From a virus: DNA of 22,943 nt. Below the pieces are notes generated by a model. It was given only the letters and a program-made list of their open reading frames with translations. It had not been told where the DNA came from and did not search any database. Location: positions 1 through 22,943 of IMG/VR virus record IMGVR_UViG_3300033148_003314; one strand, written 5' to 3'. Shown here piece after piece: positions 15,901 to 22,923 of the stretch (positions are counted from its first letter, which is position 1; every line of letters starts with the position of its first letter). The translations under genes were made by a program, and so were the position numbers.

Positions 15901-16974
15901 GCTAATGCCGCGAACGCCTATCTTGCCACCTACACTGTAAGGAATGGCTACGCACAACAAATGATTGAAAGTGACATGATGACTTCTCCTGCTTTAGGAG
16001 GGCGTGTTGCAAACGCTACTGCTACACTCGCCCACCAATCAGGTAACTTTTTCGGAACCAATTTCATAGCCAACATGAACGAAAGGTGGATGGCATCAAG
16101 CTTTCAGTCTGAAGTTATGCAGGCTATGTATTCTCACAAAAACGGAACGCTCACGCACAATCAGCGTGTCAAGATGGCTCGATATGGCCTTGATGTTGAG
16201 AAAGAATCAGCTACGTTTATAAAAAACTTTGAGAGGTCAGAGGGGTGGACAAAAGACGGGGGCCACCAATCACTCTACTGGACATGGGAAGACCGAGGGG
16301 CTTCTGATAGATTTGCTATGTCGATTAGGCGGGCTGTTAACGACACCGTAGTCAATGGCAACGCCTTCACGAGCCCATACTGGACCCAATCCCCGTTTGG
16401 GAGCACGTTGTTTATGTTCCACGGATGGGCATATGGGGCGCTTAACCGCTATAGCATACCTCTTATGCAAAGACCTACAGCAGACAATATGCTTGGACTT
16501 GTGACCATGGTAGGATTAAGTATGTTTGCCGAGCCACTACTCCGCATAATTCATGGCAAAGACATGTATGATGACGACGCCACATGGTATGGTGAAGCGT
16601 ATAAAGGAGTGGAATACTCAGGAATGCTTGGGCCTTACGGGGCATGGTTCCAAGATATTAATAATGCGATGGGCGGAGCTATCATGCCCCACTTGCAGAC
16701 CGAGCGAGCTAAAAAACGCCCTCCTGGTTTGGGGGCTTTGGCTGGACCAATGCTTGGGTATTACGGAGATGCGTTAAGCGTTCTATCTCACGCAGCAATT
16801 GGAGATGTGACGCAAGGTGACGCGGGCAAGGCGTATAGATTAATTCCTGGGTCATCGGCCATTGCTGTCCCACAAAGTTTGGTTTACAAGTATATTGAGA
16901 ATTCAGGCCTACCACAAACTCGCGGCCAGGCAGAGCAATACAACTGGCGGCAAAAACTATTTGGTGAAGAATAA
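12934..16974 (+). CDS. Large internal core/ejection protein, T7 gp16-like
   Basis: 1346 residues, close to T7 gp16 (1318), the largest ejected protein, which spans the host inner membrane and helps pull in DNA. Visible features are a disordered Pro/Thr-rich N-terminus (1-90), Gly-rich hydrophobic segments near 179-209 and 250-270, a strongly charged coiled coil about 622-735 (repeated Glu/Arg/Lys heptads), and further hydrophobic stretches near 934-978 and 1184-1205. Unlike T7 gp16, no N-terminal transglycosylase motif is visible; that activity may come from the separate gene at 40-552. ATG 12934 is preferred to GTG 12931 because AAGG at 12921-12924 lies 9 nt ahead and the start overlaps the upstream stop (TGATG). 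Assignment is by size, order and membrane-active character. Confidence 0.72.
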   Translation: MAELKTEDQAIPDLPVFAPATGIDVPTVTPQPEEALTYPDTGDIHTPFKLPLRKDEDLGADPITSSSLTGPDTVSAQSVVGPYHEKPGVLAQTAHAFREANTLMSAGSLAMDFIGQKNPLQDPVPTDWTAMNPEAVKDLPEKYWPYITSAKSPNDQEARRAAIRSRMEEDEKYASGSLTWKLLGGFAGTVTDPLIYLTGMAAGFKAATITEQVIGSAVKSSASIGAYSLAHEAMVQADKAGGNLEDLATSAVTDTVFGVALVGLGAGGSYAKQSAKLWDSRKAFSFAADGVRIDPEVTEAGELTGRLKATLAPGVVPTIQNAQLTKAAQLYADTNLAKTGVFAWPFGVGKGLQKFLGSKYLLGTPSMEAATSPYKSVADFVRTIANVGPITEGEYAGEAVADSAYDYSTYYRDYAKDISGFARGQFYKANGMSERDNATNSFKNFKQKHTQGQNVTENEFGEEIRSIMNTEGYKSHLPEAHAVADKLYEFYDGMGRDLFKAMGKEGTFLDPRTAWRYLPQNYNIEAMINNEGHWVDLTVGEYARQDKMINEVRSPVVATEARISSLNEQLKAAGLFDKKSEVYRGIENQLRAARGLRIRQHDEMIDTIRNNDKYHILLEDRVMFDSKEAKELRGILEPIQKAEEFHKKERVVYDDAERRLSNSDAERRKLEGRQKRSHESKNPDASRMEERQGRIDELFGERKALIGERDAALKRAERAEQEVDNVKQRIDEEAYDGTINRKFFKREGNEIKFHDPDVKPKFRRLFTDPNDMTLTAKQVFNSITNQSPQDLIMGVFGHIDPSVNPGASFLKSRTHLIDSEVYNKAGFLDPDVSKGATAYAASVGRVIGFKRAFPEFSDGIGMEGALHGFEAEHLERKANLKTKEGTPEGNKERTTLDKEYKHAKGLMGDTYNTYMGTYSKAHPDTVRRLSVARNLVAAAKLGAVPVYQIAELGAILMKTSLMPFLSQGLKPLVKSLFTRGKGVEAEAYKANAANAYLATYTVRNGYAQQMIESDMMTSPALGGRVANATATLAHQSGNFFGTNFIANMNERWMASSFQSEVMQAMYSHKNGTLTHNQRVKMARYGLDVEKESATFIKNFERSEGWTKDGGHQSLYWTWEDRGASDRFAMSIRRAVNDTVVNGNAFTSPYWTQSPFGSTLFMFHGWAYGALNRYSIPLMQRPTADNMLGLVTMVGLSMFAEPLLRIIHGKDMYDDDATWYGEAYKGVEYSGMLGPYGAWFQDINNAMGGAIMPHLQTERAKKRPPGLGALAGPMLGYYGDALSVLSHAAIGDVTQGDAGKAYRLIPGSSAIAVPQSLVYKYIENSGLPQTRGQAEQYNWRQKLFGEE

Positions 16975-16983
16975 GGAAACAGC

Positions 16984-17955
16984 ATGTCAACGAATCAAAT
17001 AATCAATGATATCGAGCCAAGAACCCAGATTATCTCTGGGTCTGCCCAGACAGTGTTCAATGTGGCATGGACCGCGGACGTTGCTGCCAGCGTATTAGTT
17101 TACGCGAGAGCCTCAGGTGTTCCCGCGAATGACGCCACTCAGCTCGTCGCAGACAGCCATTACAACGTGACCTTCATTGGAGCTTCAGAGACCGTTCGAG
17201 TTACCTTCACCGTGGGGAGGCCTCTTGGGGATATCATTACAATCGTCAGAGCCACCGATTCTTCTAGAACAAATTTGTACACAAATACCAATTTCACACC
17301 CAGTATGCTTAATCAAGATTTTGGAACCGAGACGATGGTTCAGCAACAGAATCAAATGTACGGTCGTGACTTCGCCCCCCATTATAATTTCTCGGCTACC
17401 TACACCAACACGTCGGACACTAATATCGATTTAATTCTTCCGATTCTTGAGGCCAACCAAGTTTGGGTTAAAAATCCTTCTAATACGGCAATGGTTGCTG
17501 CGACTTTATCTGGCAGCGGAATTGGAGTAGAGACTGTTACCGGGACCGCCAATGAGGTTTTAGTAAATAACGCAGATGCGGTTAATCCTATCGTTGGCTT
17601 GCCTCCAGCTATTAGTGCTCCTGGAACCTTCACCATCCAAGGCACGGTGGCTTTAGACGCTGTTATAGATGATAATTCGTTTGCCACTGCAACGGATAGG
17701 AACGTCCCAACTTCCGAAAGTATAAAAGCTTATGTGGATTCCGTTGCAGGCGGAGGCTTTACAGTTATATTGACGTGCTTGATAGGAACTACCGCCAATC
17801 TTACAGGCACCTATGCAAATGGTGTCTTAGGTGTGGGTGCGACGCTTACCAATAACAGCACGCAGGTTGCACTTACGATTGACGGCGTTTTAACTCAAGT
17901 CGCCGACAGGATTTTAGTTAAAGACCAAACATCTCAGTTAGCCAACGGCGTATAA
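16984..17955 (+). CDS. Tail fibre, virion-attachment part (gp17 N-terminus-like), truncated by in-frame TAA
   Basis: 323 residues. The first 130 or so resemble the T7 gp17 N-terminal domain that binds the tail: residues 9-25 (DIEPRTQIISGSAQTVF), then VRVTFTVGRPLGDIITIVR and LYTNTNFTPSMLNQDFGTE, the order of strands and the F-x-x-x-x-L-N-x-D/N-F-x-x-x helix start found in this domain. A beta-rich shaft follows (about 160-250). The last 60 residues, ending ILVKDQTSQLANGV, match a common phage fibre module that normally continues as Y-x-L-T-R-A-T-D-Y-D-T-A-A-E. Here TAA stands at that point, and the expected continuation (LTRATDYDTAAEIIPG) is found in the same frame directly after it. AAGGA at 16973-16977 is the ribosome site. 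Confidence 0.82.
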   Translation: MSTNQIINDIEPRTQIISGSAQTVFNVAWTADVAASVLVYARASGVPANDATQLVADSHYNVTFIGASETVRVTFTVGRPLGDIITIVRATDSSRTNLYTNTNFTPSMLNQDFGTETMVQQQNQMYGRDFAPHYNFSATYTNTSDTNIDLILPILEANQVWVKNPSNTAMVAATLSGSGIGVETVTGTANEVLVNNADAVNPIVGLPPAISAPGTFTIQGTVALDAVIDDNSFATATDRNVPTSESIKAYVDSVAGGGFTVILTCLIGTTANLTGTYANGVLGVGATLTNNSTQVALTIDGVLTQVADRILVKDQTSQLANGV

Positions 17956-18006
17956 TTAACGCGAGCAACAGATTACGATACGGCCGCTGAAATAATTCCT
18001 GGGACT

Positions 18007-19500
18007 TTGGTTCCAGTTTCTAGCGGAACGGTTAACAGCGGCAGTACATGGCTCGAAACAGCTACAGTTACAACCGTGGGAACAGACCCAATTGTTTTTT
18101 CTATCTACTCCCAACCCGGGGGTGATGGTGGTGGCTCTAACCCGATTGGTTCAGTCGCATCTTTTGCATTAACAAGCGCACCAACCGGTTACTTGGTTTG
18201 TGATGGTGCAGCAATTAGCCGGGCTACTTATGCAGACCTTTTCTCGGCAATCGGGACAACCTGGGGTGTTGGTGACGGCGCGACAACTTTTAATATTCCT
18301 GATATGCAACGAAAAACTGGCGTGGGTTCGGGTGGAGCAGGCACAGTTACCCTCGGTAACTCGGTCGGTGACACCGGTGGTGCTGAAGATATCACATTAA
18401 CAACAGCCCAAATGCCAGCGCATACGCATAGCACTCGTATCACAGCAAACACAGGAACCGGAGTGGCCTTCCCAACAGGCTCAGGTTTTTTAGTGGAAGG
18501 CGTAGGTGTTACGGGAAGCACCGGCGGTGGTGGCTCCCATAGTAACATCCAGCCATCTGCAATCCTTTTGATATGCATTAAATCAAGTGCTGATTCATCA
18601 ATAGCTAGTGGTGGTAATGTCGGTGACTTCGTTGACTTTGGTGGCACGTCTGTACCGGCTGGTTGCTTAGTTCGTGACGGCGCAGCAGTGAGCCGAACAG
18701 CATACGCGGCTTTATTTACCGTTATCGGAACAACGTACGGCATTGGGGATGGCTCAACAACGTTTAACCTGCCAGATTCACAGCGGCGAGTTTCAGTTGG
18801 TTCTGGGGGCGTAGGCACTGTCGAGCTTGGTAATTCAGTCGGTGACCCGGGTGGAACAGAGGGCGTAACTTTAGTAACCGATGATATCCCTGCTGTTTTC
18901 CCATATACCAACGGTGGGATTACCAATCAGTTAAATTCAAATACTGGTGCGGCAGGTTATGTTCCTGCTACTGGTAGTGCATCTTGGACGGCTCCGTTAG
19001 GAAATGCCCATAACAACATTCAACCTTCTCTTGTCATACTGCCATGCATTCGCTTTGAAGGTGTCGCAGCAACAGTTGCGGTTTCAGCGTCACAAGCACA
19101 GATGGAGGCTGCTTCAAGCTCAGCAGTATTTAGTGCGCCAGCAGTTCAACAATTCCATCCTAGCGCAGCGAAAGCATGGGTTCAGTTTGACGGGGCTGGG
19201 GTTGTTGCAATTAACGCATCGTACAATGTGACGAGCATTACCGACAATGGCACGGGCGATTACACGGTTAACTTCACCACAGCTTTTTCAAGCATTAATT
19301 ACTCAGCTATAGCTACATGCGGAGGTGGTGTAAGCGTTTCGTACACCACAGGCACAGCTGTCTATGTCACAGGCCCGCAAGCCATCCCAACAGCTAGCGC
19401 GTGGAGGTTTGGTACGGGCCAAGGGTCGGTATCCGCTGCGGCTGGGCAGAGGGTTGATGGTGATTACATATCGGTAGTATTCCTTGGAGACCAGGCATGA
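18007..19500 (+). CDS. Tail fibre, receptor-binding part with two tail-collar domains (downstream of the in-frame TAA)
   Basis: 497 codons from TTG 18007, but the frame is open from 17956 and is the same as that of the upstream fibre gene, so this is the distal part of one 838-codon fibre. Two tandem phage tail-collar domains are visible. The first, about 46-192, has GYLVCDGAAISRATYADLFS, GDGATTFNIPD and the histidine motif AHTHS. The second, about 205-350, has CLVRDGAAVSRTAYAALF and GDGSTTFNLPD, with the His motif lost. The C-terminus (about 383-497) carries FHPSAAKAWVQFDGAG and INASYNVTSITDNGTGDYTV, a module common in phage fibres. Independent translation looks unlikely: no ATG or strong ribosome site is near 18007. 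It needs readthrough, or is a pseudogene fragment, or reflects a sequence error. Confidence 0.75.
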   Translation: MVPVSSGTVNSGSTWLETATVTTVGTDPIVFSIYSQPGGDGGGSNPIGSVASFALTSAPTGYLVCDGAAISRATYADLFSAIGTTWGVGDGATTFNIPDMQRKTGVGSGGAGTVTLGNSVGDTGGAEDITLTTAQMPAHTHSTRITANTGTGVAFPTGSGFLVEGVGVTGSTGGGGSHSNIQPSAILLICIKSSADSSIASGGNVGDFVDFGGTSVPAGCLVRDGAAVSRTAYAALFTVIGTTYGIGDGSTTFNLPDSQRRVSVGSGGVGTVELGNSVGDPGGTEGVTLVTDDIPAVFPYTNGGITNQLNSNTGAAGYVPATGSASWTAPLGNAHNNIQPSLVILPCIRFEGVAATVAVSASQAQMEAASSSAVFSAPAVQQFHPSAAKAWVQFDGAGVVAINASYNVTSITDNGTGDYTVNFTTAFSSINYSAIATCGGGVSVSYTTGTAVYVTGPQAIPTASAWRFGTGQGSVSAAAGQRVDGDYISVVFLGDQA

Positions 19501-19946
19501 TTAATACAAGAATAGCTTACAAGAATAGCGATGGCGGCGTATCAATCGTGATACCTACGCCTGAGTTTTGTAAAAATAATGCAAATAGCATGGCTGAGTT
19601 ACTCGCGAGCTCAATTCATGAAGGCGCTATCTTCGAAGAGCTCAAGGTTGATGACATCCCAACCGACCGATATTTTAGGAACGCGTGGCGTTTAAATGGC
19701 GGCATTCACACAGACATGGATTGTGCTCGTGGGATTCACCTCGATTGTTTGCGTAAAGTTCGTAACGAAAAGCTTGAAGAGCTGGATGTTACGTTTCAGC
19801 GGGCGCTAGAGAGTAAAGATGTTGCTGCTCAAGACTCCATTGCAGCTAAGAAACAAGCACTAAGAGATATGCCAAACTCAGTTGATTTAAGCGCTCTTTC
19901 TGAGCAAGAGCTAAAAAACTATTTGCCGGATATACTATCCAGCTAA
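19497..19946 (+). CDS. Phage tail fibre-associated/assembly-like protein
   Basis: 149 residues. The layout is a short N-terminal beta unit (RIAYKNSDGGVSIVIPTPEF), a central DIPTDRYFRNAWRLNGG (residues 53-69), then DMDCARGIHLDCLRKVRNEKL and a helical segment with AAKKQALRDMP (116-126). The D-I/L-P-x-D-R-x-F-R-x-A-W and A-R-x-I-H-x-x-x-L-R-x-x-R motifs recur in small proteins encoded directly after phage tail fibre genes, often called fibre-assembly or hypothetical proteins. Its biochemical role is not established; a chaperone for the preceding fibre is inference. It overlaps the fibre stop by ATGA, so its translation is probably coupled to the distal fibre frame. That argues that the distal fibre is, or recently was, translated. 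Confidence 0.62.
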   Translation: MINTRIAYKNSDGGVSIVIPTPEFCKNNANSMAELLASSIHEGAIFEELKVDDIPTDRYFRNAWRLNGGIHTDMDCARGIHLDCLRKVRNEKLEELDVTFQRALESKDVAAQDSIAAKKQALRDMPNSVDLSALSEQELKNYLPDILSS

Positions 19947-19982
19947 TTTAGGTATACTTGATAAAAACATTGAGGAATTAAT

Positions 19983-20339
19983 ATGGCCACAGCAGCACTT
20001 AAGTTTGCCAAAGACGCGAAGGGTGATATTACATTTGCCCCTCTGCCAACAACAACCATGTACTCGGCTGAGCTTACCACTGGTAGCGCCGACTCAATTA
20101 CATTAGCGTTGTTAGCTGAGTTCTACACCGTGTCTTTTGTATACGAGCCGGGAACGGCATGTTGGGTTGACGTAACAGGAGTTACAGCCGCAGTACCAGC
20201 GGGGGCCACCTTTGCCACCACAACGTCACGACTTAACCCAGCCTCTTACCTCTTACCCGCCGGAACTGTAATAAGCATGATTACCGGCAACGCTACAGCT
20301 CAGGTAAGTATCGCAATATGGCAAGGTGGCAATACATAA
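19983..20339 (+). CDS. Small beta-rich structural protein, unknown family
   Basis: 118 residues, rich in Ala, Thr, Val and Gly, with alternating hydrophobic strands (SITLALLAEFYTVSFVYEPG, residues 38-57, and CWVDVTGVTA) and few charged residues. Nothing enzymatic is visible. It lies within the fibre cassette and has the look of a small virion or fibre-tip protein, but I do not recognise the family. GAGGAATTA lies just before ATG 19983. The preceding 36-bp gap contains TATACT at 19953-19958, without a paired -35 box. The stop TAA overlaps the next start (TAATG), implying coupled translation. Confidence 0.6.
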   Translation: MATAALKFAKDAKGDITFAPLPTTTMYSAELTTGSADSITLALLAEFYTVSFVYEPGTACWVDVTGVTAAVPAGATFATTTSRLNPASYLLPAGTVISMITGNATAQVSIAIWQGGNT

Positions 20340-20524
20340 TGCCTAGCCCAGAGCAGCCGTTCATGTTCGGCGTCAATTATTCATTTGGCGCTGGCAGTGT
20401 TTTCACTGAAATAAGCAATGAAGGCGCTGGCTTTATTCCGCCCCCCAGCGGAAACCAAATGATACTAGAAAACGGTGATTATATGATTACCGAAACCTCG
20501 TTGGATAACATGATTACGGAGTAG
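20339..20524 (+). CDS. Short protein with C-terminal M-I-(L/T)-E repeats
   Basis: 61 residues; unrecognised. The N-terminus is Pro/Gly/Phe-rich. The C-terminus has three short related units: QMILENGDY, YMITETSLD and NMITE, the last residue being the end of the protein. Similar acidic M-I-T-E tails are seen in small proteins near phage tail genes, with unknown function. ATG 20339 is chosen over the in-frame ATG 20318 because AAGGTGG (20323-20329) lies 9 nt upstream and the start overlaps the previous stop as TAATG. It ends 3 nt before the next fibre gene, whose GGAG site lies in its last codons. Confidence 0.5.
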   Translation: MPSPEQPFMFGVNYSFGAGSVFTEISNEGAGFIPPPSGNQMILENGDYMITETSLDNMITE

Positions 20525-20527
20525 ATT

Positions 20528-21385
20528 ATGGCTGATATTAAATGGAGTGCGTTCCCGGATGGCGGCGCGATTGTCGACAGCGATAAGTCGGTCGGGTTGC
20601 GCACAGGCACTAACATGCAATTTGATGCCAATATTTTTGGTGATGATATCACCGTCAATGGCGTCACCGTTGGTAAGGGCTTAGCCTCTCTCGCTAATAA
20701 CACAGCAGTGGGCGTGGATGCGCTTGATGCAAATACAACAGGAAATTTTAATGCGGCCGTAGGAGATGGTGCTCTAGGTGGGAACACGATAGGACTCAAT
20801 AACACAGCAGTGGGGTCTCTGGCTTTACTGACGCAATCTACTGTCTCTAATAATACAGCCGTAGGACAATCAGCCCTGCGCGTCCTTACATCGGGGGGCA
20901 CAAATTGTGCGTTCGGGACACTTGCGGCGACTGCTTCTACCACCCTGAATAACTCGGTGGCTATGGGGTATCGTGCGTTATCCGCTGCTGGCGGGGAGCA
21001 CACTATTGGGATTGGACGAGAGGCAGTCAGTAGTTCTACGGGCGGATATAATGTCACGGTCGGCGGTTTCTCTGGATACACCGGGGCGGCGGGAGCTGTT
21101 GCAATAACTACCGGCTCAAGCTCTACCCTCTTAGGCCATCAAGCAGGTGTTGATTCAGCATCAGCAATTGGGTGCTTATCACTTGGTAGAGACGCTGTTT
21201 CAGAAAAATCCACAGGTGCCACATCAAGCGATAATGGTCCAGGTTTGGCCATTGGAAGTGCAACATTCCCTGTGGGATTCAGAGGGGATGCCTCGCTTTA
21301 CCCAGCCGCTGGTACGTCTGCTGGTTACGTGCGTGTCAAGTGGAACGGGGTGAACTACAAATTATTATTGCTGGCGGATGTTTAA
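20528..21385 (+). CDS. Tail fibre-type protein with trimeric-adhesin-like N-T-A-V-G repeats
   Basis: 285 residues, probably a trimeric fibre or side-fibre protein. After an N-terminal segment (MADIKWSAFPDGGAIVDSD, residues 1-19) that may be an attachment region, residues 56-210 contain imperfect repeats of N-N-T/S-A-V/M-G-x-x-A-L (NNTAVGVDAL, NNTAVGSLAL, NNTAVGQSAL, NNSVAMGYRAL and weaker copies). Such repeats form the left-handed beta-roll of YadA-type heads and also occur in phage fibres. The C-terminus ends GYVRVKWNGVNYKLLLL, a compact beta domain. GGAG lies 7 nt before ATG. Neighbouring genes before and after are also fibre-type. Receptor binding is inference. Confidence 0.72.
   Translation: MADIKWSAFPDGGAIVDSDKSVGLRTGTNMQFDANIFGDDITVNGVTVGKGLASLANNTAVGVDALDANTTGNFNAAVGDGALGGNTIGLNNTAVGSLALLTQSTVSNNTAVGQSALRVLTSGGTNCAFGTLAATASTTLNNSVAMGYRALSAAGGEHTIGIGREAVSSSTGGYNVTVGGFSGYTGAAGAVAITTGSSSTLLGHQAGVDSASAIGCLSLGRDAVSEKSTGATSSDNGPGLAIGSATFPVGFRGDASLYPAAGTSAGYVRVKWNGVNYKLLLLADV
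20696..20814 (+). repeat. In-frame 17-bp direct repeats within a fibre gene
   Basis: The 17-mer AATAACACAGCAGTGGG occurs at 20696-20712 and again, identically, at 20798-20814, 102 bp (34 codons) apart, in the same reading frame. Both encode NNTAVG. A diverged third copy follows further on. Recombination between the two would remove exactly 34 residues without breaking the frame. Confidence 0.8.
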
Positions 21386-21402
21386 TAAATTAAGGAATTA
21401 TT

Positions 21403-22920
21403 ATGGTTGACATAGTATTTGATGGCTCGGTTACAGCTAGCTCATTCATCGGGGGTGGTGGTGGTGGGACTGTATATTCTGAATCCACAGGTCTTTTAAC
21501 CGGCGGCGTTTTATCTACCGGCGCAGCGGCCACAGAATACAGTATTTCCGATGGTACAGGTCAGATTGTTGCTGCCGATGGCACTAAGACCGACGTCAGT
21601 TGGACGGGAAAAATAAACATAACCCCCGTGGCACTTTTAACCGCTAATATTAGCTTTGTTGGCATTACAGCCGCAGGCGCAGTCATAGAAAGTACCGCCG
21701 CATTTACGAATGTACAACAAAGAACAATTATTCAATTAGGTGTCGCTGTACATGTAAACAGAGTAACTGTTGATGCTGTAAACAACGAACAGCATGTATC
21801 CTACAATACCAACAGTCAATTAAATGACCTTTCATCTGCAATCGGGTTTTTCAATGTCTCCGGTAATGTAATTACAGCCAACGGTGCAAACTTAAGTATA
21901 GATAAATCCGTTGGTGATATGTATGGAATAGGCGTTAACTACGGTGTAGATATTGATAATCCTAACGTCTTAACATTAGCATTATTAACAGCAGCTACTT
22001 TTCAATATCGTTTCTCAGACGGAAGCAACGGCACAACTGGAATCTTTATTGACCCCGACAATCTCGATGACGGCTCCGGCGGGTTAACCCCGCTACCGGG
22101 TAATAGGTGGTCAATACAAAGGGTGTATTCATTCACCTCTAACAATCTTAAGTTGCAGCTCGGCCAAACTGAGTACGGTTCAAAAGACGCAGCAATTGCT
22201 GGCATAACCTCAGGCACGTTTGTCACAGAGCCTTCAATTGCCGCGAATGGCTTACTTAGAGGGTTCATTGTAGTAAGGAGCGGCACAACTGATTTAACCC
22301 AGACCAACAGAGTAGCATTTGAAATTTTAACGAACTCAACCCAAGGTGCTTTTACATTACGCAGGGGTTCAGCAGCAGATACAGACGATATCTATCAAGG
22401 CCAAAACAATGCAGGCACTAAAACTTTTTCGGTTGACGGTAATGGCTTGATAACGTCAACAGGTATTAACTTAGGTGATGAGACGCTGGCTAATTATGTT
22501 GAGGGTACTTGGACACCAGCTTTTACCTGCGCAACACCAGGCGACTTAAGCGTGGTCTATACTAGCCGCTCCGGAAGGTACACACGCATAGGTAATACGG
22601 TGTTCGTTCGGCATCAACTCACCTGTGTGCCGACATACACTACGGCTAGTGGTCAGTTAAGGTTTTCATCACTTCCGTTTGCATCGGGTGTGGCTGGTGG
22701 TGATGTATGTGGGTTCGCTATCCAGCTAGCCGCCGGATTCACCTGGGGTGGTATTCCAGGAACGCAACTTCTAGCTGGGGTAGGCGGCACTTCTACCAAT
22801 GCTACGCTCACCGCAATTTTCTCAGGTGGTGGTTCGGAAATGATAGATATAGCCGACATAACAGGCGGTAGCGGAAGCACTATTATTCTTAACTTTTCTG
22901 GTACGTACATTATAGGATGA
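21403..22920 (+). CDS. Tail fibre/receptor-binding protein with Gly-rich hinge
   Basis: 505 residues. A short N-terminal strand (MVDIVFDGSVTASSFI, residues 1-16) is followed by six glycines (17-22) and then a long beta-rich body. The C-terminal 140 residues contain YVEGTWTPAF, a linker, then YTSRSGRYTRIGNTVFVRHQ and LRFSSLPFAS. This pattern (E-G-x-W-T-P ... G-x-Y-T-R-I/V-G-x-x-V-x-V ... I/F-x-x-L-P-F) is a widespread distal module in phage fibres and tailspikes. No hydrolase active site is recognisable. AAGGA lies just before ATG 21403. It is the third large fibre-type gene in the cassette. Direct binding to a host surface sugar or protein is inference. Confidence 0.75.
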   Translation: MVDIVFDGSVTASSFIGGGGGGTVYSESTGLLTGGVLSTGAAATEYSISDGTGQIVAADGTKTDVSWTGKINITPVALLTANISFVGITAAGAVIESTAAFTNVQQRTIIQLGVAVHVNRVTVDAVNNEQHVSYNTNSQLNDLSSAIGFFNVSGNVITANGANLSIDKSVGDMYGIGVNYGVDIDNPNVLTLALLTAATFQYRFSDGSNGTTGIFIDPDNLDDGSGGLTPLPGNRWSIQRVYSFTSNNLKLQLGQTEYGSKDAAIAGITSGTFVTEPSIAANGLLRGFIVVRSGTTDLTQTNRVAFEILTNSTQGAFTLRRGSAADTDDIYQGQNNAGTKTFSVDGNGLITSTGINLGDETLANYVEGTWTPAFTCATPGDLSVVYTSRSGRYTRIGNTVFVRHQLTCVPTYTTASGQLRFSSLPFASGVAGGDVCGFAIQLAAGFTWGGIPGTQLLAGVGGTSTNATLTAIFSGGGSEMIDIADITGGSGSTIILNFSGTYIIG

Positions 22921-22923
22921 ATC

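Noticed and set aside
17953-17955. Reassignment of TAA to an amino acid in this phage
   Set aside because: Several intact genes in the window end at TAA in tight operon spacing (for example portal, capsid, nozzle and the gp16-like gene), so a global code change is unlikely.
18228-18926. Minus-strand open frame of 232 codons inside the fibre gene
   Set aside because: It mirrors the Gly/Thr-rich collar domains, giving a Pro/Ser/Val-rich sequence with no motif, no ribosome site and no separate context.
19947-19982. Promoter before the small gene at 19983 (TATACT at 19953-19958)
   Set aside because: No -35 element at proper distance; a single -10-like hexamer in an AT-rich gap is expected by chance.
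20479-21081. Minus-strand open frame of 200 codons opposite the repeat fibre
   Set aside because: It is the reverse image of the N-T-A-V-G repeats, producing a P-T-A-V-L-L repeat; the + strand has the ribosome site and operon context.
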